DNA of 64,000 nucleotides from Saturnia japonica (GCA_033032175.1 CM065304.1:15314001-15378000); one strand, 5' to 3'; positions 1 through 13,255 are shown, counted from the first letter of the stretch. Made by a program: numbers and translations. Notes: generated by a model from the sequence alone, not told the origin.

Positions 1-310
1 TTACTCTACTTTTAGTTTCATGTTAGTCAAGTTGTACCTAAATAAAATGATCTTCCAACGCATCATACCTACATACCTATATTTTAGGTACTATAACTTC
101 CAGGAAAATATTTCATTGTAACCTAGCAACACTATTATCGCTTTGTAATCAGTAACAAATAACACGGAAAATGATATCAAAATATTCTTTGTTACCTAAG
201 AAACGATACTGTCTTCCTTTTAACACGCTTTTATTAGCTTTAATTGTAAATTTCTAACAAACAATGTAAGTAATAAAATCTTAGAAGTCAATTTTAACCA
301 TTTCTAATTA
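1..310. other. AT-rich non-coding; carries a dispersed repeat piece
   Basis: No gene seen. Positions about 147-223 (aatcagtaacaaataacacg...) recur with few changes at about 32404-32482, so this is a repeat fragment. Confidence 0.6.
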
Positions 311-379
311 TCTTATGGAAATGTAACTTTGTATGCATATGAAGCTTGGATGACAAAACTATAATATGGTATCTTGGAG

Positions 380-600
380 CTGATCTCAGGTCCCCCAAGT
401 TCAGTGAAGCTGTAAAAGCCGCAGTGGCTACAAACTTCAATGGCTACTAGTAAAGCCATCAAGTTTAAGAGCAAATGATTCGTTTTCACGAGACCAATAG
501 ATTGGGCTTGGTAACGAGGGTCTGGTGATGGACCCAGGAGAGGGATAATGGAACTCTGCAAAGGCTAATAAATAGTAAACCACTCGAGTTCAGGCGCATA
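380..600. repeat. Unclassified dispersed repeat, left copy
   Basis: The stretch around 398-440 (aagttcagtgaagctgtaaa and on) recurs near 62371-62402. The stretch about 490-590 recurs, diverged, at about 1450-1515 on the other side of the LINE fragment. Confidence 0.5.
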
Positions 601-611
601 TTATTCGTTTT

Positions 612-1445
612 GATGCGTCGTGAGTGAATCGTCGGCTAAGAATTTGCAAGCAATGGTGACTATTATGAATGAAGATTGGGAAAGAAAGAGAATGAAAGAA
701 AATGCAGAAGACGAAAGTTTTGGTGTTTGAAAAGGAAGAGAAAATGACTGAAGTATGTGTCCGGATTGATGACGATAAACTGGAGCAAGTAAGTGAGTTT
801 GTATACTTGGAATCAATGTTTACCAGGGAAGGAAAAAGTGAGAGTGATATAGGAAGGAGAGTAAATGCCGGTAATATGGTGAATGAGGCGTTACACTCCT
901 TTATGAGCAGCCAGAGAATTTCTATGAAAGCTCGTTTGGCTGTGCATAGAGGAGTGTTGGTTCCAACACTCATGTACGGAAGTGAAAGCTGGGTGTGGCA
1001 GAAAAATCATGAAAGTAAAATAAATGCAGTAGAAATGAGAGCGCTAAGAGGTATGTTAGGAGTGAAATTGAGTGACAGGATAACAAATAGTGTGATAAGA
1101 GAACTTTGTGGTGTGAAAGAAGATATGGTCACACGGATTGAGAAAGGGATGCTTAGATAGTTTGGACGTGTTGAGAGGATGAATGAAAGAAGAATGACTA
1201 AAGAAATTTATGATGCGAGTGTGAAACGAATCGTTGGAAGAGGAAGGCCTAGACGAACATTCATCGATTAAATCGGAGACGTTCTGAACAAAGGTAAGGT
1301 CAAGAGTACTCTAAACCGACGAGCATGCATGAAAAGATTAATGAATATTGAAGCAGCGAAAGATGAATGCCAGGATTGTAGCAGGGGAAGGTCGTGGTGT
1401 CTGCCTACCCCGTTGGGATATAAGCATGATTTATGTATGTATGTG
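612..1445 (+). pseudogene. Non-LTR retrotransposon 3' fragment (end of reverse transcriptase ORF)
   Basis: The open stretch 702-1160 reads EFVYLESMFTREGKSESDIG, RRVNAGNMVNEALHSFM, PTLMYGSESWVWQ and MRALRGMLGVKLSDR, the thumb and post-RT region typical of insect LINE ORF2. Upstream, 612-712 carries the preceding part (LQAMVTIMNEDWERKRMK) in another frame, so a small deletion lies near 712. After the TAG at 1158-1160 (a Trp codon in relatives) the same frame runs on (FGRVERMNERRMTKEIYDAS) to a TAA near 1269, then to about 1440, followed by ATGT repeats. Dead, 5'-truncated. Clade not assigned. Confidence 0.85.
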
Positions 1446-4400
1446 ATGAGTCCCAAAGATTAGGCTTGGTAACTAGAGTCAGGTGACCACTAGTAAACTG
1501 CTCGAGTTTGAGTTTGTTTAACTGGTTTTAGTGCTGTGGAGTTTGAAAAATCCCACCCAAGGCAAGGTGACAAACGTGTCGAGGGCTGAATGGTATGAGG
1601 GTGGTTAAAAATGTCATATTGCAAGCGTCACCTCAGGGCACAGGGCGAAATATATTTATGCCTATATTTTAACTTCAATGTAGGGAAAACGGAAACATAT
1701 TTTTTCCTCATTCCATCATTTTTTCTCAAATCTGTGCTCTTACTTTTAACATTGATTCACAAATAGACATCGATATTGACGACTTAAATAATATTTAGCG
1801 AATAAATATGAGTGCATAATAATCACGACATATAACACCAATTAAAATATTAATTAGCAATAATACTTTAACTTTCAATTTTAAAATAGGGCATTTAACT
1901 TTATTTTCAAAAATACAAAATGTAGGGTTCCAGAAAGAAAACAATATTTAGCGAAATAGAAAGTCTGTCTGTTAAAATCCATGAGGTGTTATGTACGTAA
2001 GTTTAATACCTCAATGGTTAAAATAAACTGGATAATGTTTTAATAAAAATGTTAGTTTAAAAAACATAATACAAGTATATACAAATAAGTAAATACAAGT
2101 ATATAACAAGTATTTACTTATTTTTTGGTCTTAAATAAATAGAAATCTTTGAAAAGAATTGTCAAATACCCTATCTATGACTGCCCATAATTTCCCGTAT
2201 GCACTGCAGGCAATGTTTTTTTTACCATTATGGAATATAACAAGTAGGTACATAATGATTATGGAACCATTTTATGTTAGTGCGGTCATGGCTCAATTAT
2301 ATTAAATGTTAATATTCTTTACAGTTGCTCTGCATGGATACATTTGGGAATATAACACACCACAAAACCTACTTAAGAGCCCGCGTGCTTTACAGTAGGT
2401 ATAGGTATTATCGCTTTTTTCTACATTTATATGTAACATTGACTAACACGTTAATTGTAAACTGCAACAGTCTCGGCATCTTATAGTAACAACTCGTAAC
2501 ACACACTCTACTATTTAGTATACCTACACATAAAACAACATCGATTATATTGATAAATGAAATAAGTAACTATTTATTAGCTCTTATAAATTGAGCAGTG
2601 ATATTATTACATCTACATAGATTATATTTCCAATTAACTTTCCTTTTCACTCATATTTAATATGTCTTGTTGTTATCACATTCAATACGGGACGTTACGA
2701 AAAAATAATATTATTGTTCTTTTATTTCAGTATATATTCCTTTGCAAGTCATGTAAAATAGTAATTGACAATTTCGATTAAAATATATCGAATAAAAATA
2801 ATCATTTTCATCACTAAGCGTTTAACAAATTATCGTATCGTACTATTTGAGGCTTACACATTTCTGTGCTGTGTTGTTTATTATCCTTATATTTCTCGAT
2901 TATAATATAGTTAAATTATGTAATTAAGTGTTATTCCGAAGATTTTTTACGTAATCGTTTTTCGAACATGTATTAAAAGAATACATTCAAAGATTGATAA
3001 TTTATCTTTAAAGTAGATAAACCTTTACAGTAGATAAGTATTTACTCGATATAAATAAAGTTATTATTATGAATTTTCGTAACTGTCTCCTCGTAACATT
3101 ACAAATTAGATGTTCAATTCAAAGACTATACCTACCATATATAAGACCATATATCAACTATACCTACTTATATATAACATTTTCATATACCGTACACGGA
3201 TATTATATTGTTTATTATTAATTGAATTTTTTAGGAATGCACAAAATCAGGTAGGTACCAAAATATTAAATTAAAATTCGGATAATAAAATATAAAAAAA
3301 ATTAAAAGGGTATTACGAATATGCTTCTTTGTTATGCTATGGAATTACCTTTTAAAATTTTTATTAACACTACCGAGCAATGGAAGATGATAATAGTTTA
3401 ATAAAAATAATTATTGCGTACGTCCTAAGAACGTATTCAAATGGAAACGTAAGAAAGAAAACGCCCAGTAAAAGAGCATGACTTAAAACTACGATTAATA
3501 TATTTAATACGAACTACACTCCTATACCTATTATAATAAATGGCGTAAATTTAATGTCTTTTCACCTAAATTTCTACTGTCTATGACATGTTAAAGGATA
3601 TGATACTTAATAATATTCTATAATTTAATTTTATATTTGTAACTGAAACTTACGTATTGTTTAGAACGGCTAGGTTGATGATAATGTATGAAATTACCTA
3701 CTTCTAAACTATACCTTATAACGGAACATATTAGGTTTACCAAACGTGTATAGGTACTATCCTCAGGCTTTTAGATGAATATATATGAATGGAAAAACAT
3801 TACAGAGAGAGCTCGAATTCTTCATGATTTGCGCTCATTTCAGATTGTACCTTATTTGCGCTTAAATTAATGTGACTGTTAATCTGAATAAGTTTAATAC
3901 TAAAATTTAATCTCGTACAGTTACATATAAAGAATGTATTTATATGACATTTGCATTAGAAAGTATCTAGAGTCGGGTGGGGGATCAATTAAGAAGTCTG
4001 TACGTAGATACGTAATGATTTAACTCTATTGCCAGGAGAAATAATATAACCGTGGCTAATAATCGACCGGTTTATAAACGTAACATTTAACAATAAATTC
4101 ACATCTTACTGGATATGTGTAAATGATAATATCATATTACATTAACTTAATTAATAACAAATCGCCTAAAGTTTATCACTCCTTGCACGCAATATGCAAT
4201 CCTACTCTATACACACGGAAATACCTACCAATCGCCAAAATCTTTAATATGTTTGTTTAGTTTATCATATAACAATGAAAAGTATATTGACGAAGGTAAC
4301 CGTAAGAGGGGAAGATCCATTCTAAACGCTAGTATAAACGTCACTGCGTCATATGGATTATTCTCAGAGGTAACTCCATAACTTCCTAAAAACCCTCGCC

Positions 4401-4600
4401 ACTGTAGCATAGTGATAAAGGAATAAGTAGATGCTTAAGTAGATGTTTTTTGTCCGATGCTAAGCCATGATAAGAGACATGGCGAATGGTTGTATATCAC
4501 CACGAGTATTCACAACTGTCCGTTTAATAAACTGTATTAGCAATATATTTATCGTTATAGATCCATGAGTAATAGATAAACACTGAATTAGTTTTGTCCA
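1446..4600. other. AT-rich non-coding stretch
   Basis: Apart from the repeat piece at 1450-1515, I see no gene, RNA or recognisable element. Short open frames have no family resemblance. Confidence 0.5.
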
Positions 4601-5560
4601 TACGCTAAGTTTAAAGAATATAGTGTGTCGCCGAGACTGTTGCGAAAGACGACAGTGGGGGGCGGCGAGAGGGACCAGGGTGCGTGGATAACAGGACAAA
4701 CGGTAATACTTTACTAATACGACACACGAATATAAATTATTTGCATTGTACGTATCTGCTCGCACGAGTACAGTTCCAACCATATTTTATGTGCCTCCGA
4801 GACTGCACTTTAGATGTAAATAATTAATTTTATTAATACTCGAGAAATAATCAGTCAGGAATTTTTATGCGCCGCGTTGGTATATTACGATCATGCAACA
4901 TGTGCAACGATGTGCGCTTCGGAAGCGACGTTGTACTTTGTCCGAAACATGGGTGGCGCGTCCTAATCGATCGCTTACTTCACGGTGTCGATTGTGTAAA
5001 ATTGACGTAGAGCGCGAGCCTCCTACCGCATGTATACATATTTTATATTAGCAATAGCTAAAGCCTTCGAGCGACGAGCCTGAACGTCCCATCGCGAACA
5101 GAACGACTGTATAAATTTGCCTATTTTACAAAAGTATCAAGCGGTAGTCAAGCCCTTTCAATAGTTTTATTTACAAAGGAGGCAGGGGCGCGGGTCGCGC
5201 ACTCAACACAAGCTTATATTTATAAGGTTTTTTTTTTTGTTTTTTTTTTTCCAGTTTTTTTTAATTACATAATATTACTCTAATATACGACGATATACTA
5301 ACTAACGGATTTTTTTACTTACACAAGTGTCATAATGCCGGTATTTTCATATAGATGTTGGTTTGATAAAGGGGTCGTCAGGTCGTATTGTAATTTGATG
5401 GGTCAGATTAATCGCTGAGTGGGATGGGATCGTTTAGATATTGGGCGCGCGTCGTACGTGGCTGGGTTGCGTGATCTCCCCTTTCTGTCGACCTCGCAAG
5501 CCTACTGGCCGCGCTTAACACTCCGTTTCGGTTTACCTGTAACAATCATATATCATAATA
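4600..5560. promoter_or_regulatory. CG-rich patch, candidate regulatory region or unannotated exon
   Basis: By eye much richer in G+C and CpG than its surroundings, with clusters such as gggggcggcgagag near 4657 and ggcgcgggtcgcgcac near 5185. It contains poly-T runs at 5227-5262. No conserved protein is readable in any frame. It could be a promoter or CpG-like island; the evidence is base composition only. Confidence 0.3.
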
Positions 5561-5658
5561 AAATAAACTGTGTACAATTTTGGGTAAAAGAAGATACTTC
5601 TGAAGTTGAAATCTATTACGTAAGTAAATCTTCAATGATTTTAGACCCCATGATAAGG

Positions 5659-6154
5659 GGGCGTTTAAGTATTACGTGACGCAATTTTTGAACCTCCCTC
5701 CTTGTCATTTAACGCGCCGTAACATTTTCCTGTAACCCCCCCCCCCCCCCCCCCCCCCCGTTCATAAAAATTACGTAAAACCCAAGTCAGCAATTCAGCA
5801 TGAGAGCTATTAAAGGCCAAAAGCAGCTGATGATGCAAATCTCCCTGTTCTGGGGACATTACAGCATGAACTCACTTCTAACAAAACTGACTACAGCAAT
5901 GTGCTTCTGCATACTCACTAACGAATACTGACAATAAAAATGACGTACAATACAATCGAGGGATTCCCCGTAAAACATAAATAAAAAGGGTTGCGATCTT
6001 GGGAAATTTAAATATCCTAATATTTTATTTAAATTAAAAAAAAAACAATGTTACGTTATGCGTTGTTCGAAACCTCCTTCCGCTCTTGTAAACCATCGTT
6101 ACTTTTTACAAGACCCCCTCCTCCCAAATTGCGTTACGTAATACTTGAACGCCC
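5659..6154. mobile_element. MITE-like element with terminal inverted repeats and a poly-C tract
   Basis: The left end GGGCGTTTAAGTATTACGTG (5659) and the reverse complement of the right end GGGCGTTCAAGTATTACGTA (ending 6154) match over about 27 bp with few changes. About 496 bp, non-coding. The inner flanks are CCTCC-rich. A run of 24 C lies at 5736-5759. No target duplication could be fixed with confidence. Confidence 0.65.
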
Positions 6155-7650
6155 ACAAAAAGTAAAAATGTTTTGTTAATTTTTTTAATTTTACGTACAG
6201 TTAAGTCAATTCACGGAACACTCATTTATTTTTAGTAATAAATAGGAAAAGAAATTCGGTGTATAATAATAAAAATAGTATTATTAATTTATATTATAAA
6301 TATTGTTTTAAAAACATTTTAATAATCTAAAAATGATTGAGGTTTGCCGTTGTGTGCACATCATATAAAAGCTACTGGATAGATTTTGGTAACTTATTTG
6401 TTGTTTTACTCCTTAGTAAAAGTAAAAAAAAATTGAATACCCGCCAAGTCCGCTTACGTAATACTTATACACCGCAGCCAATCACAAAATTTGATATTTA
6501 TTTAATTTAACTTTGCAGTACTAGTAGTGTACATGTATTAAAAAAAAATTATTTTAGAAACATTTTTAATAAGTTAGGATTCGCAAGCGATAGGTGTAAT
6601 TTTAATATTACAAATGACACTTAGTAAAACAAAACATAAAATAATACTTGGTTCAACGATCGCAATAACAAAAATTCGGTTAATACATTTAAGGTAGGTG
6701 GATTTTACTAACGAAAGGTTGTAGCGTGAAACATTAGTGCGTGAGGGCGATGTATTGAAATGACTCCTCTCCATGCATGCACTTTAACATCTAAGTACAG
6801 CACCTTTTCCTCAAATTTGTGGTATAGCACCCACCGTGCCAAATATCAAACACTTTAGATTAGATATTAAAATTATCATGATATTATCATACAATGAAAA
6901 GTTATTAAAGTTTTAAGAAACTACGATTTTTATAAGCACTAGACAAACGTTCTTCTATCATCCACGCGAGCGTAGCCGCGAGCATAGCTAATATTATAAT
7001 GAAATTAGATTGAGGCAGTTGAATATTTTAATTGTTAACATGTGGGTAACTGTTTGAAGCTGGCATTTTTAGAATTATTTATAATAATATTAAAATAATT
7101 ACACATTGACAAGACCAAAGGTGATAGTCACAACTTCCAGAAGATCATTGAATAAAATCTAGCTCATGGTAGTAAAAAGACAACCACTAGTTAATTTACT
7201 GCAAAGGTATTTAAGTAAATTATAATAAAAAGTTATTGAAATGAGCACATTCACGTTACGATCAGTTTACGATACGATTTTATTTATTTAACTGGCAAAA
7301 TAGGATCGCAAAAATTATTAAAGAAACGATAAATTTATCTTAAGGACTGGTGAACCGATGATATATCGCGATGGGTAGAAAGAAATGTGTAAATAAAATA
7401 ATCTTTTCAAACCATCCGTAGCTATTTTACCTTGAACCATATTTCAAATTAAAATTAAGTATTTCAATAAACAATAACAAGAAAAAAAAACAAGTTTCAC
7501 AACCTGCCGTTTATAGTTAAACACTTTTTGATATGCTTTGGACAAATTCAGTTACTACTAAGGAATACTTTTTTTGGTTCTTAAATTTTAGAGGATATTC
7601 TTAAATTGATATTTGTAAAAACAAAATTATAATTACGTAGAAACTATAAA
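6155..7650. other. AT-rich non-coding stretch
   Basis: No gene or recognisable element seen. A second short copy of the cgtaatactt motif of the MITE end lies near 6455. Confidence 0.5.
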
Positions 7651-7659
7651 ACCTAGAAT

Positions 7660-7900
7660 GCAGGTTTAGGGATGAGCTAGCGGGGCGCATTAACACCGGG
7701 AATGTAGTGCGGAATCGATCGACCCCGTCAGCCTGGAAAGTTAAAGGGCGGTGTATGTGGGATGCGGGGCTGGGTGGGGGGACTCTTGACGTCACAGGCG
7801 CGGTACCGCATAGCTATTGACCCCGCTGCTCATTGACAGCCGACATAATATGCATGCATGCGCCGACGGCCGTGTGAATGGCACCATTCAACCTTAGTCA
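7660..7900. promoter_or_regulatory. CG-rich patch with a perfect CRE palindrome
   Basis: GC-rich island in AT-rich flanks, with TGACGTCA at 7787-7794 (the full CREB/ATF site), GC boxes (gggcgg, ggctgggtggggg) and a tandem ATGCATGC near 7852. About 7 kb downstream of the Shaker stop. Candidate enhancer or promoter; the target gene is unknown. Confidence 0.35.
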
Positions 7901-8213
7901 ACTTTCATGTAACACGTAACAACTTTTCCATTTAACCTTTAATGTCAAGTAGGTTATGAAATGTTAAAAGATGGGGCCAAGTTTTGTGGTGTTAAGTTGA
8001 AGTGGTAAAGATTTGCAAAGAGCATAATGTTATATTATGCATATATAATAATATCTATATTGACGAAAAATTTCCCTTATAAAAATAGTTAACGGTTAGC
8101 GGAGCATAGGACCTTTCACTAACAGACGTGTATATAGCCAAAGATAGGGCTAAAAGAAAGTCGAAATTTTCATAGAATCTAAGTTAATGAAAGTTATGGA
8201 CTTATCTATGAGT

Positions 8214-10655
8214 CATCATCATCATCATAATAATTTCAGCGGAAAGACGTAACTGCTGAACATAGGCCTCCCCCAAAGATCCAGTGGCTTCCCGCAACTT
8301 TTACCAGGTCTGCCCACGCTTTGTCTTCCGTTTCGTGGCCACCACTCGAAAACCCCTATTCTTAGGGTTATGTCAGTGACTTTGGTTCTCCTGCGAATCA
8401 CCTCATTTTTGTTTCGATCACGCAGATAAATTCCGAGCATAGCCCTCTCCATTGTTCTTTGGGTGACCTTGAGCTTTTTTATGAGGCCCATGGTTAGCGA
8501 CCACGTCTTAGCACCATAATATGTAATCACTTACAACACACACTACGGTATTTTGGACGAGATGTTATGTAGCTTATCAAACGCTGCCCAGCTGAGCTGG
8601 ATTCGACGATTGAGCTCTACCTAATTGGATAGTTTGTTCCAGATAAACATAATCATCGACAATTCCAAGCGTATAGTATCTGATCTTTAGGGGAGATGGC
8701 ACTATAAAAACGTTTGATATGATTTTTCGTCTTATCCATGTTCATTTTAAGACTAAGTTGTTCAGAGGCTTTCCTGTCATTGAGCATTGTTCGGAGATCT
8801 TCCATGATCTCAACCAAGACCAGCGGTGAACAGTTTAGAAGAGATAACGTCTCCTTGTCTAACTCAACGCTGCAACAGGATAGGTTTCGAGATCTGATCC
8901 TGCAGTCGAACTGATATAGTTGCATTTTCATACACCAATGTACCGATGTACCGGTAGTCAACTTGGCACCGCTGGAGTGACTGTAGTATAGCCCAGGTCT
9001 CAATCGAATCGAGTACTTTTTCATACTCCATAAACGCTAAGCAAATGGGCAGGGTATACTCTCCGGTCTTCTGTATAACCTGCCGTAAAGCGTATATGTG
9101 GTCTACAATACTGAAATCCTTTCGAAAACGGCTACTTCGAGAGGCTGATAGTCGTCGATCTTGAGCGTGCGACGGTTCGAAATACCTCTAGAAAACAGCT
9201 CATAAATATGAATCAGACATAAGATAGCCCTATAACTCTTCAATAGGGTATTGTCGCTCTTTTTGAAGAAGAGTACCACCACACATTTGTTCTATGCCTG
9301 CGGTGTTTTACCTTCGCCGGGAGCCAGACTTGAATAGGTTCTGAAGGGCTCTAAGTACTGGTTTACCACCCGCCTTCAATAGTTCAGTTGTGATTTTGTC
9401 ATCTCCGGGAGTTTTATTGTTTTTAATGCGTTTGAGAGCCATACTAATCTCGTACAATCTAACGTCTGGGATGTTTTCTGTATACTGTCGATTCAATCTA
9501 GCTCTTGGGTCCTTAGCTAGATTCGTAACGTGTTTTTGCGTTGATGTGCTTAACAATCCATAGAACTTCTCTATCTCTCTGAAATCATTCTTCAGCTTTG
9601 CTAGCTAGCTTTGCTTAATAAACAGATCTTTTGCGAATAATTTAGAGCCTTTGTTTCCCTATATCGCCTCCCTCTTTAATACGATTCTTATTAAATTTGC
9701 GTGTGTCAGTTTTCAGTGACTTTAAGATCCGTCTATTAAGCTCCCAATAAGTACAGGTGGATGCCTCTGGAGGAGAGATCTCCTCTATGAGTTTAAGTGT
9801 AGAGTCCGAGAGCTTTTTGGTCCCGTTTATACGGCGGGTCTAATGCCCCGTGTATACAATAGCTAATACTGGACCACTACATGCATAACGAATAGTTGTT
9901 GTGCGCCTGGACTATGTCTTTGATTACTTCGACGTCCGTTTTAAGTGTCTTGCTAGGTTGCAATAAGCCATGCACCATTCTGCAAATGCCTGATCGCTAA
10001 CGAACAATGCTGGCCGATCGTGGCTTATGGTCGTACATGGCCCATTGTGTACTGATGCCTTTAAAGAACTTGGACTCAACCGTATGGACAGTTTCAACGG
10101 AACCGTCATTATAATAATAGTTCACGCTGCTGTCCAAGCAATCAAAATAGTTTTGGGAGTTTCAGCTGAAAGCTCTCAAGATTTTGAAGTTGGATTAGTG
10201 CTTGGCGGAGCGTAAACTTCATCAATCGAGATCTTTCCAGCTTCAAATTAAGATTCAATATGCTTCGTACCATGCCATACCTCCAGTTCTATGATTTTTT
10301 CGTTAGTTTTTAAGTTGTCAGGGCCAATGTTCGTCTATTGTGGTAACCGCGTCTCTGCCGGAGATTAATACTAAAGTACCCCTGCCCAGCCGTTACCATG
10401 ACGTACCGGAGCCAGTAATAACGGGGCTACTGGGGACTAGAGGTCTGGGTTTGTTTTATGTTATAATATTTGGAGGGGATTTGCAATAATCACTACGCTT
10501 GGCAGGCGGGTTGGCGATCGCAGTTTGGTTAAAATAATACTCAAACGACGCTACTACCCTTCCTTTGGCCAAACCCTTAGTCGCCTTCAACGACACCCAC
10601 GGGATGAGATGGGGTTGTGCTACTCTTAGCCGGCACACTCACGGACATCTACATG
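8214..10655 (-). mobile_element. RTE-type LINE, internally deleted and decayed
   Basis: The 3' end at 8214-8232 is an ATC run followed by the family end (gaacataggcctccccc). Higher coordinates hold, on the minus strand, RT C-terminal remnants (GAKTWSLTMGLIKKLKV), the RT palm region with many stops, a piece reading LKRIKNNKTPGDDKITTELL, and the linker region collinear with the copy at 36700-36900. Beyond 10260 it carries the element's 5' part (near 10450-10640), which the larger copy lacks. The endonuclease segment is missing between them. Many frameshifts. Confidence 0.75.
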
Positions 10656-12261
10656 TACAATGGTTAATTGATCGCTAAAAGATGAGTGAATTTGATTATT
10701 TGAAAATAGCTAGCCCGCAGTTTCACCCACATATAATTTAGAAGAAACAGAGATTGATGGATATATAATACTTCATTATAGACAAATTTTTTATCGGCGG
10801 CCAGATGGTCACTTCGCGGCATCGCACACTTCGTTCGCGCTACTATTACTATAATAGATATACCCCAAGATATATATATATATATATATATAGATCCAAG
10901 CTGAGTGTTAATTGTCTTTATGATGAAGTAACTTTTGTTCGTAAAGATTAATATACCGTGCTTAAAAATAATGCACATAAATTAAATACCTTCAACAAAA
11001 AAGAAATGCAAAATACCTTATTGTGGCTTATGTATAAGGGTTAGGATATATGCTATCGCGTTTTTTTAGATATAGGTACAAATGGTAAATATTTTTGTAC
11101 AGCATTGTATTTACGTATCATTAAACATTAATTAAGCCAGCGCACGCGGATAAAACAGTTCGCGAGGGCTTCGACTTTCGACTTACGTAACGAAAATCAA
11201 TATTTTAAGGTTAGCTGGGAATTGTAGTCTAATGTTATGTAACCTATAGTATTTCTCGTAAGTCTGATTATCATAAAAAAAGAATTTTTGGAATCCGACT
11301 GGTAGTTCCAGAGATCAGCGTGTTTAATCAATCAAACAAACAAGCAATCTTTTCCGCTTTATTAAATTTGTATAGATTTAGCCAAAGTATTTATTAGATG
11401 CAAATGAAAATTTAAAATGAACGTTAATTAAGTTTTAAAGAGGATTTTGACAAATTAAATACTTAATATAAATTTAAAGATTCTCTGTATACTAAGTTTG
11501 CTATTTTCAAATTTGTGGGACCAATATACGCTGCTTTTACTTTGTATCTATCTTGGATAGCTCCACATATTATAACTGCCCGTAGGAAAAGCAAGTTTCC
11601 CGTAGATCGGTTATTACCATTATAAATCATACATTCTGTGATTTCTTCATCGTGCGAGTGCATCATTATACCTTTATCGGAAACCGCAGTCACTAAGTCT
11701 AAACGTGAAAGCGTTAGACTTGGTCATAGGGATATCCAATGGCCCAAAACTGTCATATAAAAGAGTACCTATTGACCCATATGAGCTAAGATTTACACAA
11801 ACAGCTCTAGAAAATTGTACCCGTATTATGAAATTGTAATTTTGTAATTACTAACATGTATTTGTACTGGGATTCCTATAAAACATATACATAATATACT
11901 GTCTCGGACTTATTTGTAAATTTGTTCATCTCCTTTTCTAATCGTTTGGTCAGTGCACATCGATAAATCTGCTAAACATATTTTTGCATATTTGAATTGT
12001 TATTGCAATGTGCCTAAAACTTAATAACAATAAAATAGCTTATAGTCTAAACGTAACTTTCTACCAGCGAAAGAGTTTTAGGAATCAGATCAGAAGTTAT
12101 AAAACATATCTCTTGCAAACATACAAACTTTACTTCTTTAAATAGTATTGTAGAAGTGTGTAGATTATTAGACTTTAGTGAAATCTTTAACGGCTTAAAA
12201 AATATGTATATTGTCAGACTTCGTAGTATATTCTGGTAATATTCATAAAATACATTTATAT
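10656..12261. other. Non-coding stretch with a TA microsatellite
   Basis: (TA)11 at 10871-10892. A 76-codon open frame at 11463-11693 (minus) resembles nothing I know and is probably chance. No gene supported. Confidence 0.45.
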
Positions 12262-12273
12262 TTGATTATATAT

Positions 12274-12831
12274 CATCATCATCATCATTTCAGCTGCAGG
12301 ACGTCCACTGCTGAACATACGCCTCCCCCATAGATCTCCAGAGCGACCGATCTTATGCGGCCTGCACCCAACGGCTCCCAACGACCTTTATTATGTCGTC
12401 TTTCCATCTAGTGGGGGCCCGTCCTACGCTGCGCTTTCCGGTGCGTGGTTTCCACTCGAGAACCTTTCTGCCCCAACGGCCGTCAGTTCTCCGAACTATG
12501 TGCCCCGCCCACTGCCACTTCAACTTGTTAATTCTTTTGGCTATGTCGGTTACCTTAGTTTGTCTACGGATCTCCTCATTTCTGATTCGATCTCGTAGAG
12601 AAACACCAAGCATAGCCCTCTCCATAGCTCGCTGAGCGACCTTGAGCTTTCTTATGAGGCCCACAGTGAGCGACCACGTCTCTGTGCCGTATGTCATCAC
12701 TGGCAACACACACTGGTCAAAGACTTTCGTCTTGAGGCACTGAGGTATTTTGGACGAGAAGACGTCGCGCAGTTTCCCGAACACTGCCCAGCCGAGTTGG
12801 ATTCGTCGACTGACCTCTTTTTCAAGACCTC
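12274..12831 (-). mobile_element. 5'-truncated RTE LINE copy with 12-bp target duplication
   Basis: The minus-strand frame 12784-12353 reads FGKLRDVFSSKIPQCLKTKV, TYGTETWSLTVGLIRKLKV and LKWQWAGHIVRRTDGRWGRK, the end of the RTE reverse transcriptase. A TAA (probably from CAA) interrupts the last few codons. The 3' end is the TGATGATG tail typical of RTE. TTGATTATATAT flanks both sides (12262-12273 and 12832-12843), a clean target-site duplication. Confidence 0.9.
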
Positions 12832-12843
12832 TTGATTATATAT

Positions 12844-13255
12844 GCATGTCTATAATCAAAGGCGCCCATAAGGGTTTTATTTATAGTATTACCAGAGAAT
12901 CATGATATTACTAAGAAAAAGTTTAAAAATCGGTATCATGATATCATGGTAATGTTACATGTTTACTGTGATTAAGAGAGCAATATGAATAAATCTTCTC
13001 TATACAATTAATAAAGTATGTTTACTTTTGTAGATATACATCACCACTTATCACGTTTGACGTGCATTAATGGTTTGTATCCGATATAGGTACTCGAGGC
13101 TCGAGTATCTCAATCAATAAAGACAAGTAGTACCTACTACTACACGGTGTTTATTATTTCAGCAAACTAATTCAAGGTAAAGTTATAATTAATTATAATT
13201 TTAAATATAAACTTTATTATGATATATACCTAATAGTAGGTAATGTACATGCCGA
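12844..13255. other. AT-rich non-coding stretch
   Basis: Nothing recognisable. Confidence 0.5.

Noticed and set aside
11463..11693. 76-codon minus frame as a gene
   Set aside because: No family resemblance, no splice or promoter context; probably chance.
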